Positions 34,760-42,120 of a stretch of DNA of 64,000 nt are shown piece by piece. A model generated the notes under the pieces. The model ran no database searches, was not told where the DNA came from, and saw nothing but the letters and a program-made list of their open reading frames with translations. The DNA comes from Anaerolineaceae bacterium. Lineage in GTDB: Bacteria > Chloroflexota > Anaerolineae > Aggregatilineales > Phototrophicaceae. How positions within the stretch are numbered: the stretch's first letter is position 1; each line of letters opens with the position of its first letter. Position numbers and translations under genes: made by a program. The stretch lies in assembly GCA_002702065.1 (NCBI GenBank), contig NZXX01000001.1, positions 1,116,001 to 1,180,000 of the forward strand, written 5' to 3'.

Positions 34760-35510
34760 GCGAGAACCCTTTCCCGGTCAGGAATTTGTGGCTTTCTTCG
34801 ACGGCGGTAAACATGTCGCTGGCGCAGCGGTCCAGCTCGACAATGTGCCATTCGGCGGTATCGGCAGAGGCGGCCATGATCGAGTCCCAATCCATGACAC
34901 CGGAACCGACTGCGACCATATCCGCTTCGGGTTTGTCCGCCGGGCCGTCCTTGATGTGCAGGACCGGGGCGCGGCTGCCCAACTGCTTGAGCACATCCAC
35001 GACGCTTTGCCCGCCAACCTGTACCCAGTAGGTGTCGATCTGGAAGAAGACGCTGGGGTCAAGCTGTTCGATCATGTATTTATAAGCGGGGCGACCATCG
35101 ACGATGGTGTCGAATTCCCACCAGTGATTGTGATAGCCAACGGTGATTCCGTGCGGGGCCGCATTGACGGCGGCTTCATTGATCATGTCGCAGTTGGCTT
35201 TGATCTTGTCAAGCGTGTCCCATTTGTCGCCCCGGCCAATCCCGGCAATGATCCGCTTGGTGCCGAGTGTCAGCGCGGTTTCGATGGACTCGTTTTTGGC
35301 ATCACCTACCGGGAACTTGCCGTGCATGCTGGGCACTTGCAGTCCAAGCTCCTGATACAGTTTGGCGGCGGCTTCGGCGGTGCTGCCGGGGAAACCTGCC
35401 GGTTCGACACCCGCATAGCCGATTTCGGCGACGCGGCGGACCACTGCTTCGTAGCCATTTTGCGCGGCTTCGCGCAGTGTATAAAGTTGCAGACCAATTG
35501 GTGCGGCCAT
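34746..35510 (-). CDS. Sugar phosphate isomerase/epimerase family TIM-barrel protein
   Basis: A 254-residue single TIM barrel of the AP-endonuclease-2 / xylose-isomerase-like superfamily. Metal-binding landmarks are seen at barrel strand ends: PAGFPG near residue 38, GYHNHWWEF (His and Glu), FFQIDTYWVQVGG (Asp), VLHIKDGP (His, Asp) and the final Glu in WHIVELD. Members interconvert keto-sugars, dehydrate inosose or act on other polyols. The last bases overlap the first Gfo/Idh gene, which suggests consecutive steps. GGAG nine bases before the ATG supports the start. Confidence 0.87.
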   Translation of the reverse strand: MAAPIGLQLYTLREAAQNGYEAVVRRVAEIGYAGVEPAGFPGSTAEAAAKLYQELGLQVPSMHGKFPVGDAKNESIETALTLGTKRIIAGIGRGDKWDTLDKIKANCDMINEAAVNAAPHGITVGYHNHWWEFDTIVDGRPAYKYMIEQLDPSVFFQIDTYWVQVGGQSVVDVLKQLGSRAPVLHIKDGPADKPEADMVAVGSGVMDWDSIMAASADTAEWHIVELDRCASDMFTAVEESHKFLTGKGFSRGKN

Positions 35511-35527
35511 TCTGTGGTTCTCCTTGT

Positions 35528-36352
35528 TTATAAGTGATAAGTTTCTATCGCGGTGCGGCCCTGGATGGCGGCCTGTTCATCCGGGGATAACGCGCCGGTC
35601 AGATTTTTGAGTAATTCAACGCCCAGCGCATAGCTGCCGCCACGCAGGCACACCGGCCAGTCGCTGCCGTACATCAGCCGGGTGGGGCCAAACAAATCGA
35701 GCGCGGCTTCAAAATAAGGTTGCAGGGTTTGCGCTGTGGGTGGCATCGGGTCGGCAGCGGTCAGGTAGCCGGATACCTTCATGACCGTGTTGGGCAGGGC
35801 CGCCAGCGGTGCGGTTTGGGCGCGCCAGTCTGCATGCCCGTCTGCGGTGATTTTGCCCCCGGCGAAGTGGTCGAGGATGAAGGTGATGTCCGGGTGTGCC
35901 GCGACCAGCGCCTGAGCCGGGCCGAGTGACTGATTCTGGATGAGTAAATCACAGGTGAGATTGTGGGCCGCCAGGATACGCAGCCCCGCGTGCTGAGCTT
36001 CGATGTCCGTATCCGGCGTGCGGACGCCGATGCGGATGCCTTTGAGCAGGGGGCGGTGATCCGGGTTGAGGCCTGCCAGTACAGCGGCAGTATCTTCCTG
36101 CACCAGATCAATATGGCCCACCACCCCGGCGATATGATCGTGTGTCGCCGCGAGTTCGAGGAACCAGGGCAGCTCGGCGGGTAACTTTACCCCGGCCTCG
36201 ACCAGTACACACTGATCTACCCCGGCAGCCTGCATCACGGGCAACGCATCTTCCGGCAGATAATTATGAGCCAGAATGGTGCCGGGCGTGATCCAGCGGT
36301 AGTCAAATTTACGAAAGTCCCAGTTGTGCTGGTGGGTGTCGATGACGGTCAT
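35528..36352 (-). CDS. Amidohydrolase family lactonase (L-fucono/L-rhamnono-lactonase-like)
   Basis: A 274-residue metal-dependent hydrolase of the amidohydrolase-2 group. It begins DTHQHNWD, the family's H-x-H with the following aromatic-Asp pair. GVRTPD follows, then a strand ending in ILDHFAGG, and LMYGSDWPVC near the C-terminus, which supplies the last conserved Asp. Proteins with this exact pattern hydrolyse aldonolactones such as L-fuconolactone, or 2-pyrone-4,6-dicarboxylate. With the aldose 1-dehydrogenase and enolase-type dehydratases of the same cluster, an aldonolactone substrate is the better fit. No strong ribosome-binding site precedes ATG 36352. Confidence 0.85.
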   Translation of the reverse strand: MTVIDTHQHNWDFRKFDYRWITPGTILAHNYLPEDALPVMQAAGVDQCVLVEAGVKLPAELPWFLELAATHDHIAGVVGHIDLVQEDTAAVLAGLNPDHRPLLKGIRIGVRTPDTDIEAQHAGLRILAAHNLTCDLLIQNQSLGPAQALVAAHPDITFILDHFAGGKITADGHADWRAQTAPLAALPNTVMKVSGYLTAADPMPPTAQTLQPYFEAALDLFGPTRLMYGSDWPVCLRGGSYALGVELLKNLTGALSPDEQAAIQGRTAIETYHL

Positions 36353-36466
36353 GCGCGTGCCTGTGCGATGTAATCCCGCATCATTGTACTACTGCGCCTT
36401 GTGATTGGCGACACAGATTATGACCAATCAGGTTTGGGTTGGAGGGCAACGCAGCGGGTAAGGTGG

Positions 36467-36491
36467 TGGGCGAGTCCGGTCAACCCGCCCA
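36467..36491 (-). terminator. Weak hairpin after the PhyH gene
   Basis: TGGGCG (36467-36472) and CGCCCA (36486-36491) flank a 13-base loop, downstream of the PhyH stop on the minus strand. The rest of the 160-base gap up to 36352 shows no gene. Confidence 0.25.
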
Positions 36492-36512
36492 GCCACAAAA
36501 GCAAGTCTGAAT

Positions 36513-37376
36513 CTAGGCCATTTCCATCCGGTTTTCGGGCATATTTTCCAGCCGGGTCAGCCAGTAATGCACATCGAAGTTGTCATCACCGGTCAGGAAA
36601 CGCCACATCTTGATGCGGTTCACGATCTCCAGGCGGCCTTCACCATTCTCGAACCAGGGTTCCTGCTTGGCCAGGATCGCCTGCACATCGCTGCGTTTTT
36701 CACCTGCGAAGATGGTCTGGGGCTGTTTGGTCATTTCTTCCAGATCATCCGTGTTCCACAGGCGGTACTGGCGCACACGCGGGTTCAGGCGGATCTTGTA
36801 CATGTAACGCATTTTGTCGGTCTTGTTCTGGCGGCCACAGTGCCAGATGCCATGATGCAGCGCCAGCAGGCTGCCTGCCTTGCAAACCATCGGCACCTGC
36901 CCGCTGAAGTTCTGATAACGGGCGATGTCCATTTCGTTGATGCGGCGGAAGTGACTGCCGGGGACAACCAGCGTGCCGCCCATTTCCAGCGGGACATCGT
37001 GCGGGAAGTACATCAACTGCACGTCGAAGTGCATGCGGGTGTCGATGATAGAGTCACCGTGCATGCCCTGGGCCTTGCCTTCATAGGGCTTGCGTACGTG
37101 GATGGCGTGATGGTCGAACAGCGGGTCGGGGCCGACCAGACTCTGGATGATGCCCTGTACTTCCGGCATCCGCAGCACCTGGCCGATGGGTGACGGTTCC
37201 GGGTAGCATTCGGACAGGGGGGTGCCCGCCGGGTGACTCGTGATGGTGCCGGCGTCGATGGCGTCCATCACGGCCTGGTTGATTTCGTTGGGAACCAGTT
37301 CGTCAAAACGCAGCATGCCGCGTGCGACGAACTCCGCCATCTGAAGCGAATTGAGCATATACTTTTTGTCCACCAT
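36513..37376 (-). CDS. Phytanoyl-CoA dioxygenase (PhyH) family protein
   Basis: A 287-residue Fe(II)/2-oxoglutarate-dependent oxygenase. The likely metal triad is the H-x-D of MHGDS together with the His of LHHGIWHCG, and an Arg in the RYMYKIRLNP strand would bind 2-oxoglutarate. Bacterial members hydroxylate very varied small molecules, often in sugar, osmolyte or natural-product pathways; the phytanoyl name does not predict the substrate. The ATG shares a base with the stop of the 92-residue gene upstream (TGATG) and has GGAG eight bases before it, so the two are translationally coupled. Together they sit among acid-sugar dehydratase genes. Confidence 0.85.
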   Translation of the reverse strand: MVDKKYMLNSLQMAEFVARGMLRFDELVPNEINQAVMDAIDAGTITSHPAGTPLSECYPEPSPIGQVLRMPEVQGIIQSLVGPDPLFDHHAIHVRKPYEGKAQGMHGDSIIDTRMHFDVQLMYFPHDVPLEMGGTLVVPGSHFRRINEMDIARYQNFSGQVPMVCKAGSLLALHHGIWHCGRQNKTDKMRYMYKIRLNPRVRQYRLWNTDDLEEMTKQPQTIFAGEKRSDVQAILAKQEPWFENGEGRLEIVNRIKMWRFLTGDDNFDVHYWLTRLENMPENRMEMA

Positions 37377-37654
37377 CAGTTGATCTCCTCTAACTTTTCG
37401 AAAATGTACTCATACCGCTGAAACGATGTCGTATATTCCAGTCCCGGATAGGGCGGAATCAACTGCGGGAATTGAATCACGCGCCAACCATCCAGCATGG
37501 CGTCCAGGCCGGATTCGTAGGGTGGCTCGCTGCTGTCGCCGGTGGTGTGGGCTTCCTGCCCGGTTCCATCGTACATGGTCCAGCCTTTGACTCCGCTGTC
37601 GAGCGCCGAGTTTGCGAGGTAGAGAATGAGAATTTTTTGTCGAATTTTTGCCAT
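37376..37654 (-). CDS. 92-residue protein coupled to the PhyH oxygenase, function unknown
   Basis: A short soluble protein starting at ATG 37654, with GGAG seven bases upstream, and ending in a TGATG overlap with the PhyH gene. It begins with a hydrophobic strand (KILILYLANSAL), followed by a polar turn-rich middle (SGVKGWTMYDGTGQE) and an aromatic C-terminus (QFPQLIPPYPGLEY). There are no cysteines or obvious catalytic motifs. The strong ribosome-binding site, coupling and open frame show it is expressed. No family is recognised. It could be a subunit or regulator of the oxygenase, or a small ferredoxin-independent partner of the pathway. Confidence 0.72.
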   Translation of the reverse strand: MAKIRQKILILYLANSALDSGVKGWTMYDGTGQEAHTTGDSSEPPYESGLDAMLDGWRVIQFPQLIPPYPGLEYTTSFQRYEYIFEKLEEIN

Positions 37655-37668
37655 GTTGCTCTCCTTGA

Positions 37669-38835
37669 TCACGAGTCTGCGATGCCACCATCTTTGTGGA
37701 ATGCCTGGTAATTGTCCAAAACGATCTTGCGTACGCGCTCGACCGAGAAATCCGGTGGGCGGCGGGCGCACGCCTCTTCATCGACTTCAACCCCAATGCC
37801 CGGTTTGGTGGGCGGCAGGATATGCCCGTCGATGACTTCCAGCGGCTCCTTGACGAGGCTCATGGCTTCCGGGGCCACGTCAGGGTCGACCAGTTCCTGA
37901 ATGACAAAATTGGGGGCTGCAAAGTCGACCTGAATACATGCTGCTGTCGATACCGGGCCGTAGGGGTTGTGTGGGGCCATCCCGGCGTAATACACCTCCG
38001 CCATTGTGCCGATCTTGCGCAGCTCGCTGATGCCCCCGGCATGGCAGCAGTCCGGCTGTAACAGGCTGGCCGCGCCGGTTTCCAGAATTTCGCGGAAGCC
38101 CCAGCGGGTCAGCAGACGTTCACCGGTGGCAATCGGCGTCGAGAGTGCCCGCGTGACCTGTGCCATCGCTGCCGGGTTTTCGGCCTGCACTGGCTCTTCA
38201 ATGAAAAATGGCTGATAGGGTTCAAACGCCTTGCCGTACAGGATGGCCATTTGCGGTGTGACCCGGCCATGAAAATCCAGCAGAATGTCGATGTTGTCGC
38301 CCACAGCTTCGCGCACGGCCCGCAGCTTTTCAGCGGACTGCCGGACAATTTCCGGCCCATCGATGACGTTGGTAGGGGGCATGGGCACGGTCTTGATCGC
38401 TGTCCAGCCTTTTTCGACTTTGCTGACAGCGTCGGCAGCGGCTGCTTCGGGGGTTGCGCCGCCAAAATGGGTATACATGCGGGCTTTATCGCGCACCGGG
38501 CCGCCGAGCAGTTCGTACACCGGTTTGCCCAGGTCTTTGCCTTTGATGTCCCACAAGGCCTGATCAATGCCGGAAATGGCGGACATGCCGATGATGCCCT
38601 GCCGCCAGAAGGCGCTGCGGTACATGATCTGCCACAGATATTCGATGCGGCGCGGGTCTTCGCCGACGATCATCGGTTCAAAGTCTTCGATGCAGCCAGC
38701 GACCGCACGCGGTTTGCCTTCCAGCGAAGCTTCACCCCAGCCAAATAGACCGGGTTGATCGGTTTCGATTTTGACAAAGACAAAGATGCGATGGCCCCCG
38801 TCGGCAAGAATCGGTTTAACGGCTGTAATTTTCAT
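37669..38835 (-). CDS. Enolase-superfamily acid-sugar dehydratase (galactonate dehydratase-like)
   Basis: A 388-residue member of the mandelate racemase group. The order of active-site elements is that of D-galactonate/mannonate dehydratases: KTVPMPP (Lys), LLDFHGRV (metal Asp and a nearby His), FIEEPV (metal Glu), ATGERLL (metal Glu), LQPDCCHAGGISE and APHNPYGPV (catalytic His). It would convert an aldonate to a 2-keto-3-deoxy acid. The start is ATG at 38835, five bases after the upstream stop; a TTG one codon earlier is less likely. The stop lies 14 bases before the 92-residue gene. The exact substrate is not certain. Confidence 0.88.
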   Translation of the reverse strand: MKITAVKPILADGGHRIFVFVKIETDQPGLFGWGEASLEGKPRAVAGCIEDFEPMIVGEDPRRIEYLWQIMYRSAFWRQGIIGMSAISGIDQALWDIKGKDLGKPVYELLGGPVRDKARMYTHFGGATPEAAAADAVSKVEKGWTAIKTVPMPPTNVIDGPEIVRQSAEKLRAVREAVGDNIDILLDFHGRVTPQMAILYGKAFEPYQPFFIEEPVQAENPAAMAQVTRALSTPIATGERLLTRWGFREILETGAASLLQPDCCHAGGISELRKIGTMAEVYYAGMAPHNPYGPVSTAACIQVDFAAPNFVIQELVDPDVAPEAMSLVKEPLEVIDGHILPPTKPGIGVEVDEEACARRPPDFSVERVRKIVLDNYQAFHKDGGIADS

Positions 38836-38839
38836 CAAA

Positions 38840-39985
38840 TTATCTTTCTACCGTAACGGCATAATGCCCCTCGATATACGGAAAGCGCGCTTCCAGATCG
38901 TTGGCCAGCCGCACACCCAGCCCCGGCGCACCCGCAACGGACAGATGCCCATCGGCGATCGATGGCGGCTCGGCGATGATCGCCCATTGCAACGGCCCCT
39001 GGATCATGCAGAGTTCGAGGACGCGCGGGTTCGGCAGGGCGGCGACGAGATGCCCGTTTGCCATGGCCATCAACCCATTGTGCCAGCTATGCGGGCAAAG
39101 ATCGACACCATAGCGCTCAGCCGCCTGGGCGATGCGCATACATTCGGTGATGCCACAGACGCCGGCGTCCGGCTGGACAATGCCATAGGCGCGTTTTTCG
39201 AGATAGGGACGGAATTGTTCGAGCGTGGTGTATTGTTCCCCACCCGTGATGGGCATATCCACCGCAGCATTGAGCCGTGCATAACCATCAATGTCAGTCT
39301 GGGGGATGGGTTCCTCAAACCAGATGAAGCCCAGTCGATCCAGTTCCCTGGCGATGGCGAGGGCCTGATCTTCGGTCAGGCGCTGGTTGCCGTCGAGCAT
39401 CAATTCCATGCGGCCATCAACGGCTTGTGCCAGTTCGCGGATCAACCCCAGAAAACGGTCTACGGTCACGCCGTTCCACGACCATTCCGTGCCGATGCGG
39501 ACTTTGCAGGCAGTCAGGCCCTGTTCGGCATAGTCCAGTGCTTCTTCGACAAGCTGTTCGGGGCGGTCATTCCAGTCATAGCGGCAGCCGCTGGACGCAT
39601 ACAGCCGTACCTGGTCGTGTGCATCTGCGTTGAGCAGTTTGGCGGTGGGTTTGCCTTCGATCTGGCCGCGCAGATCCCACAGCGCACAGTCAATACCGGC
39701 TACCGCGCAATCATAGGCGCGCGAACGCCCATTCGGGTGCGGCACAATGGTCCAATCCAGCGGGTCTTGCCCGATCAGGTCCGGCTTGAGCCAATCCACC
39801 CAACCTTTGATTTGCAGCGGCCAACCATAGGCACAGGCCTCGCCAATGCCCTGCAAGCCTTCATCGGTCGAAATAACGACGATCGCACAATCGGCTTTGA
39901 CCGTCCGGTAGCGCGAGGTGATCCACTGGCGCTCCGGTTCGTGCGGGCGCGACAGGCACAGGGTCTCGATACCGGTGATCTTCAT
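38840..39985 (-). CDS. Enolase-superfamily dehydratase/isomerase (mandelate racemase type)
   Basis: A 381-residue second member of the superfamily, clearly different from its neighbour. Motifs are K-V-R (ACKVRIG), metal ligands in MLDGNQ, WFEEPIP and GGEQY, Asp in VQPDAGVCG, and the catalytic His in PHSWHNG. The K-x-R version of the first motif and the terminal His suggest the MR subgroup, which includes L-fuconate, L-rhamnonate and D-tartrate dehydratases. It starts inside the stop of the aldose dehydrogenase gene (TAATG), so the two enzymes are probably made together and may act in sequence. Substrate assignment needs enzymology. Confidence 0.87.
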   Translation of the reverse strand: MKITGIETLCLSRPHEPERQWITSRYRTVKADCAIVVISTDEGLQGIGEACAYGWPLQIKGWVDWLKPDLIGQDPLDWTIVPHPNGRSRAYDCAVAGIDCALWDLRGQIEGKPTAKLLNADAHDQVRLYASSGCRYDWNDRPEQLVEEALDYAEQGLTACKVRIGTEWSWNGVTVDRFLGLIRELAQAVDGRMELMLDGNQRLTEDQALAIARELDRLGFIWFEEPIPQTDIDGYARLNAAVDMPITGGEQYTTLEQFRPYLEKRAYGIVQPDAGVCGITECMRIAQAAERYGVDLCPHSWHNGLMAMANGHLVAALPNPRVLELCMIQGPLQWAIIAEPPSIADGHLSVAGAPGLGVRLANDLEARFPYIEGHYAVTVER

Positions 39986-40914
39986 TACTGCGCCTCTGGC
40001 AGGGGGGCATTCGGTTCGATCAGGTTTTCGGCACGCAGTTCCTGCCAGAACGCAACCGGAATCTCGACTCGCATGGCGTTGACATTGGCCTCGACCTGCT
40101 CAACCTGGTCAGCGCCAATTACCAGCGACGTGATCCCTGGATTGGCGGCGGTGAACTGCACGGCGGCGGCGTTGAGCGGGACGTTATGGCGGGTGCAGAT
40201 GGCTTCGAGGCGTTTGGCTTTTTCCACGATTGGCGCTGGCGCGGCTCGATAGTTATAGGTGGCGTTGGCTGTTGCGCCGGTTGCCAGGATGCCGCTGTTA
40301 TACACACCGCCCGCGAAAATACTCATACGACGGTCGTGAATGGTAGCGATGTCATCCAGCGAGGTTTGCTCCAGCAGGGTATAGCGCCCGGCCAGCAGGA
40401 AACAATCAAAGTTCGCACTCGTCGCAAAATCGGCCAGCATTTTGGACTGATTCATGCCGGCACCAACCGCTTTAATCACACCCTGATGCCGCAGTTCGGC
40501 CAGCGTTGGGAAGGCTTCATTCAGCGCTTCTTCGTAATGATCATCTGGGTCATGAATGTGCAGAATATCAACATGGTCCAGCTTGAGCGCGGTCAGGCTG
40601 TTGTCGATGCTTTTCAAAATGTCATCGCGGGAATAGTTGAAGGTGAAGCCGCCTTGACCATCCGGCAGCCGCCCGACTTTGGTCGCCAGGACAAAGCTTT
40701 CGCGGGGGACGCCCTGCAATGCCAGCCCCAGATAGGGTTCGGTTCGGTAAAGGGGTGCCGTGTCCAGCAGCGTGATGCCAAGTTCCAGTGCTTTATGGAT
40801 AATGGCGACGGCTTGCTCGGTGGAGCCTTTGGCGATATGGGCGGTGCCCAGGCCAATGGTCGTAACTTTCAGGTCTGTCTGGCCGACCTGAACAAGAGGG
40901 ATAGATTCAGACAT
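39985..40914 (-). CDS. Aldo/keto reductase, D-threo-aldose 1-dehydrogenase (L-fucose dehydrogenase) type
   Basis: A 309-residue NAD(P)-dependent enzyme. It has the AKR barrel tetrad: Asp and Tyr in LLDTAPLY, Lys in VLATKVGR, and His in DILHIHDPDD. The C-terminal block GGVYNSGILATG...YNYRAAP and AAAVQF...P is characteristic of D-threo-aldose 1-dehydrogenases, which oxidise L-fucose, D-arabinose and related aldoses to lactones. It is the first gene after promoter 41039-41067, with a leader of about 120 bases. With the lactonase-like protein and the dehydratases downstream it would begin a non-phosphorylative aldose pathway. Confidence 0.85.
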   Translation of the reverse strand: MSESIPLVQVGQTDLKVTTIGLGTAHIAKGSTEQAVAIIHKALELGITLLDTAPLYRTEPYLGLALQGVPRESFVLATKVGRLPDGQGGFTFNYSRDDILKSIDNSLTALKLDHVDILHIHDPDDHYEEALNEAFPTLAELRHQGVIKAVGAGMNQSKMLADFATSANFDCFLLAGRYTLLEQTSLDDIATIHDRRMSIFAGGVYNSGILATGATANATYNYRAAPAPIVEKAKRLEAICTRHNVPLNAAAVQFTAANPGITSLVIGADQVEQVEANVNAMRVEIPVAFWQELRAENLIEPNAPLPEAQ

Positions 40915-41151
40915 TCTTTCTCACTTTATCAATGAACTGCCACACAGCAGCCATTATCTATCAAAAAGGGCAGTGCTGCTATGTGAGCAGTATGTTCAAT
41001 TAAGTCCATTTTATACGATCTGCCAGCCTGTTTTATAATTTATAATCGCCGGGCCAAGGTTTGTCAACTTGCGCACACGATCCAATAAGCTTGACAATAA
41101 TTTAACTTTAGCTAAATATAATTTTAAGATGATAAAAATTAAATATGCACG
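40915..41151. promoter_or_regulatory. AT-rich gap with leader of the sugar-acid operon
   Basis: No reading frame is credible here. On the minus strand it carries the promoter at 41039-41067 and an untranslated leader of about 118 bases. The leader contains inverted segments (ACTGCC with GGCAGT, AGCAGC with GCTGCT) and a short T-run, so it may fold. No known riboswitch was recognised. Confidence 0.4.
41039..41067 (-). promoter_or_regulatory. Consensus-like sigma70 promoter of the sugar-acid operon
   Basis: Minus strand TTGACA (41067-41062), exactly 17 bases, then TATAAA (41044-41039). This is the best promoter match in the window. It drives the run of minus-strand genes beginning with the aldose dehydrogenase at 40914. 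Confidence 0.75.
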
Positions 41152-41504
41152 ATGGCAATAATTATAACGCTGAATATACCGGCGTACGGGCACATCAACT
41201 CAACCCTGGGCGTTCTGAGCCTGTCTGCAACCGGTGTCGACAGGGGCGGAAACCCCCATGCTGACATGAACAGCGTACGTGAGGCGTTCTTTAGGGTGTG
41301 CCGATGGTCGTGGTTCCCCAGCAGATGGAGCAACTTTTTAATGGGCGTATCGTAGTAGAGGGTGATGCAGGTTTACGGCTTTTTGCACGGGTCACTGCTG
41401 CTGCACTGCGGGCTGCTGTCGATCATATGCTGGCAGGGGCAGGTGGCTATCGACATGCCGGCAATGCGATTGAGCGCTATACGCGATCAGTGATGCCAGC
41501 GTGA
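41152..41504 (+). pseudogene. Remnant of a macrolide-type (UGT/GT1) glycosyltransferase
   Basis: Two ends of one gene are joined with the middle missing. The first part reads TLNIPAYGHINSTLGV, the classic N-terminus of macrolide/UDP-glycosyltransferases. About 20 codons later the same frame gives HADMNSVREAFF, which matches the nucleotide-sugar site (HaGMNSvxEAl) normally near residue 300. A one-base loss then shifts the frame, and GVPMVVVPQQMEQ continues the motif in the next frame to a normal C-terminus ending at 41504. So roughly 270 codons have been deleted and the rest is frameshifted. Such enzymes glycosylate macrolides and other hydrophobic compounds. It adjoins a MarR-controlled exporter, which suggests a former detoxification locus. 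Confidence 0.8.
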
Positions 41505-41579
41505 GATGAGGTCCCATCTCAATTGAACCGACCATTCTGGTGTGACGTAGATGCTGATGCAATTCTTATGCGGGGGCAC

Positions 41580-41607
41580 TTGACTTGGTGAGGGTCGGAC
41601 TTATAAT
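41580..41607 (+). promoter_or_regulatory. Promoter of the marR-exporter operon
   Basis: TTGACT (41580-41585), a 16-base spacer, TATAAT (41602-41607). Transcription would start near 41614, about 27 bases before the GTG start. The -10 and start site lie within the operator pair, so repressor binding would block RNA polymerase. Confidence 0.75.
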
Positions 41608-41636
41608 TAGTCGGGCTAATCATTAGTCAGGCTAAT
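41606..41636. promoter_or_regulatory. Tandem palindromic operators for the MarR regulator
   Basis: ATTAGTCGGGCTAAT (41606-41620) and ATTAGTCAGGCTAAT (41622-41636) differ at one central base. Each is a perfect ATTAG-N5-CTAAT palindrome, and the copies are 16 bp apart. Position over the -10/+1 region and directly before the marR gene makes autorepression by MarR dimers the natural reading. Confidence 0.75.
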
Positions 41637-41640
41637 TATT

Positions 41641-42117
41641 GTGTCAGAAGACTATCTCGCAGTTGCGCGACAAATCCTTGAAATCGGCCCGCTGGTCATG
41701 CGTACACTGGCTGCGGAGATGCGCCAGACGGATCATGAACTGGCCCCGGCGCATTTTCGGTTGTTGTGGATTCTTACCACCCGGTCATTAACTCTGAGCG
41801 AGCTTGCCGAAATTCAAATGGTCAGTCTGCCAACGATGTCGAATTCAATCACCATACTGGAGGAGCGCGGCTGGGTGACGCGGACCCGATCCACTGAAGA
41901 TCGACGCCGTGTCCTGATCGAGATCACCGAGGCCGGGCAGGATGTGCTGGCGCAGGTACAGCGACATGCTGAAGAACGTGTCCGTCAACTCGTCACGACT
42001 TTAACCGATGACGAACTGGAAAAAGTATCCGAAGGTCTGCTGCTCTTGCGCGACGCATTTGTTCGCTCCAGCAGAGCTGATCAATGTCAACATCATCACA
42101 AGTATCGGGAGGACTGA
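41641..42117 (+). CDS. MarR family transcriptional regulator
   Basis: A 158-residue winged-helix protein. N- and C-terminal helices form the dimer interface. The DNA-binding core runs from LTLSELAEIQMVSLPTMSN (helix-turn-helix) to the wing TRSTEDRRRVLIEIT, whose D-R-R is a MarR-family signature. It starts with GTG at 41641, immediately behind the tandem operators. It is followed three bases after its stop by the two exporter genes, so it most likely represses the operon until a toxic ligand binds. There are two Cys/His at the C-terminal tail (DQCQHHH), an unusual patch that might bind metal. Confidence 0.9.
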   Translation: MSEDYLAVARQILEIGPLVMRTLAAEMRQTDHELAPAHFRLLWILTTRSLTLSELAEIQMVSLPTMSNSITILEERGWVTRTRSTEDRRRVLIEITEAGQDVLAQVQRHAEERVRQLVTTLTDDELEKVSEGLLLLRDAFVRSSRADQCQHHHKYRED

Positions 42118-42120
42118 GCT

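Noticed and set aside
38771..40252. 493-codon plus-strand open frame
   Set aside because: It is antisense to two enzyme genes with intact active sites; no evidence for coding.
41011..41193. 60-codon minus-strand frame in the AT-rich gap before the glycosyltransferase remnant
   Set aside because: It runs across a strong promoter, has no ribosome-binding site and looks like chance translation of AT-rich DNA.
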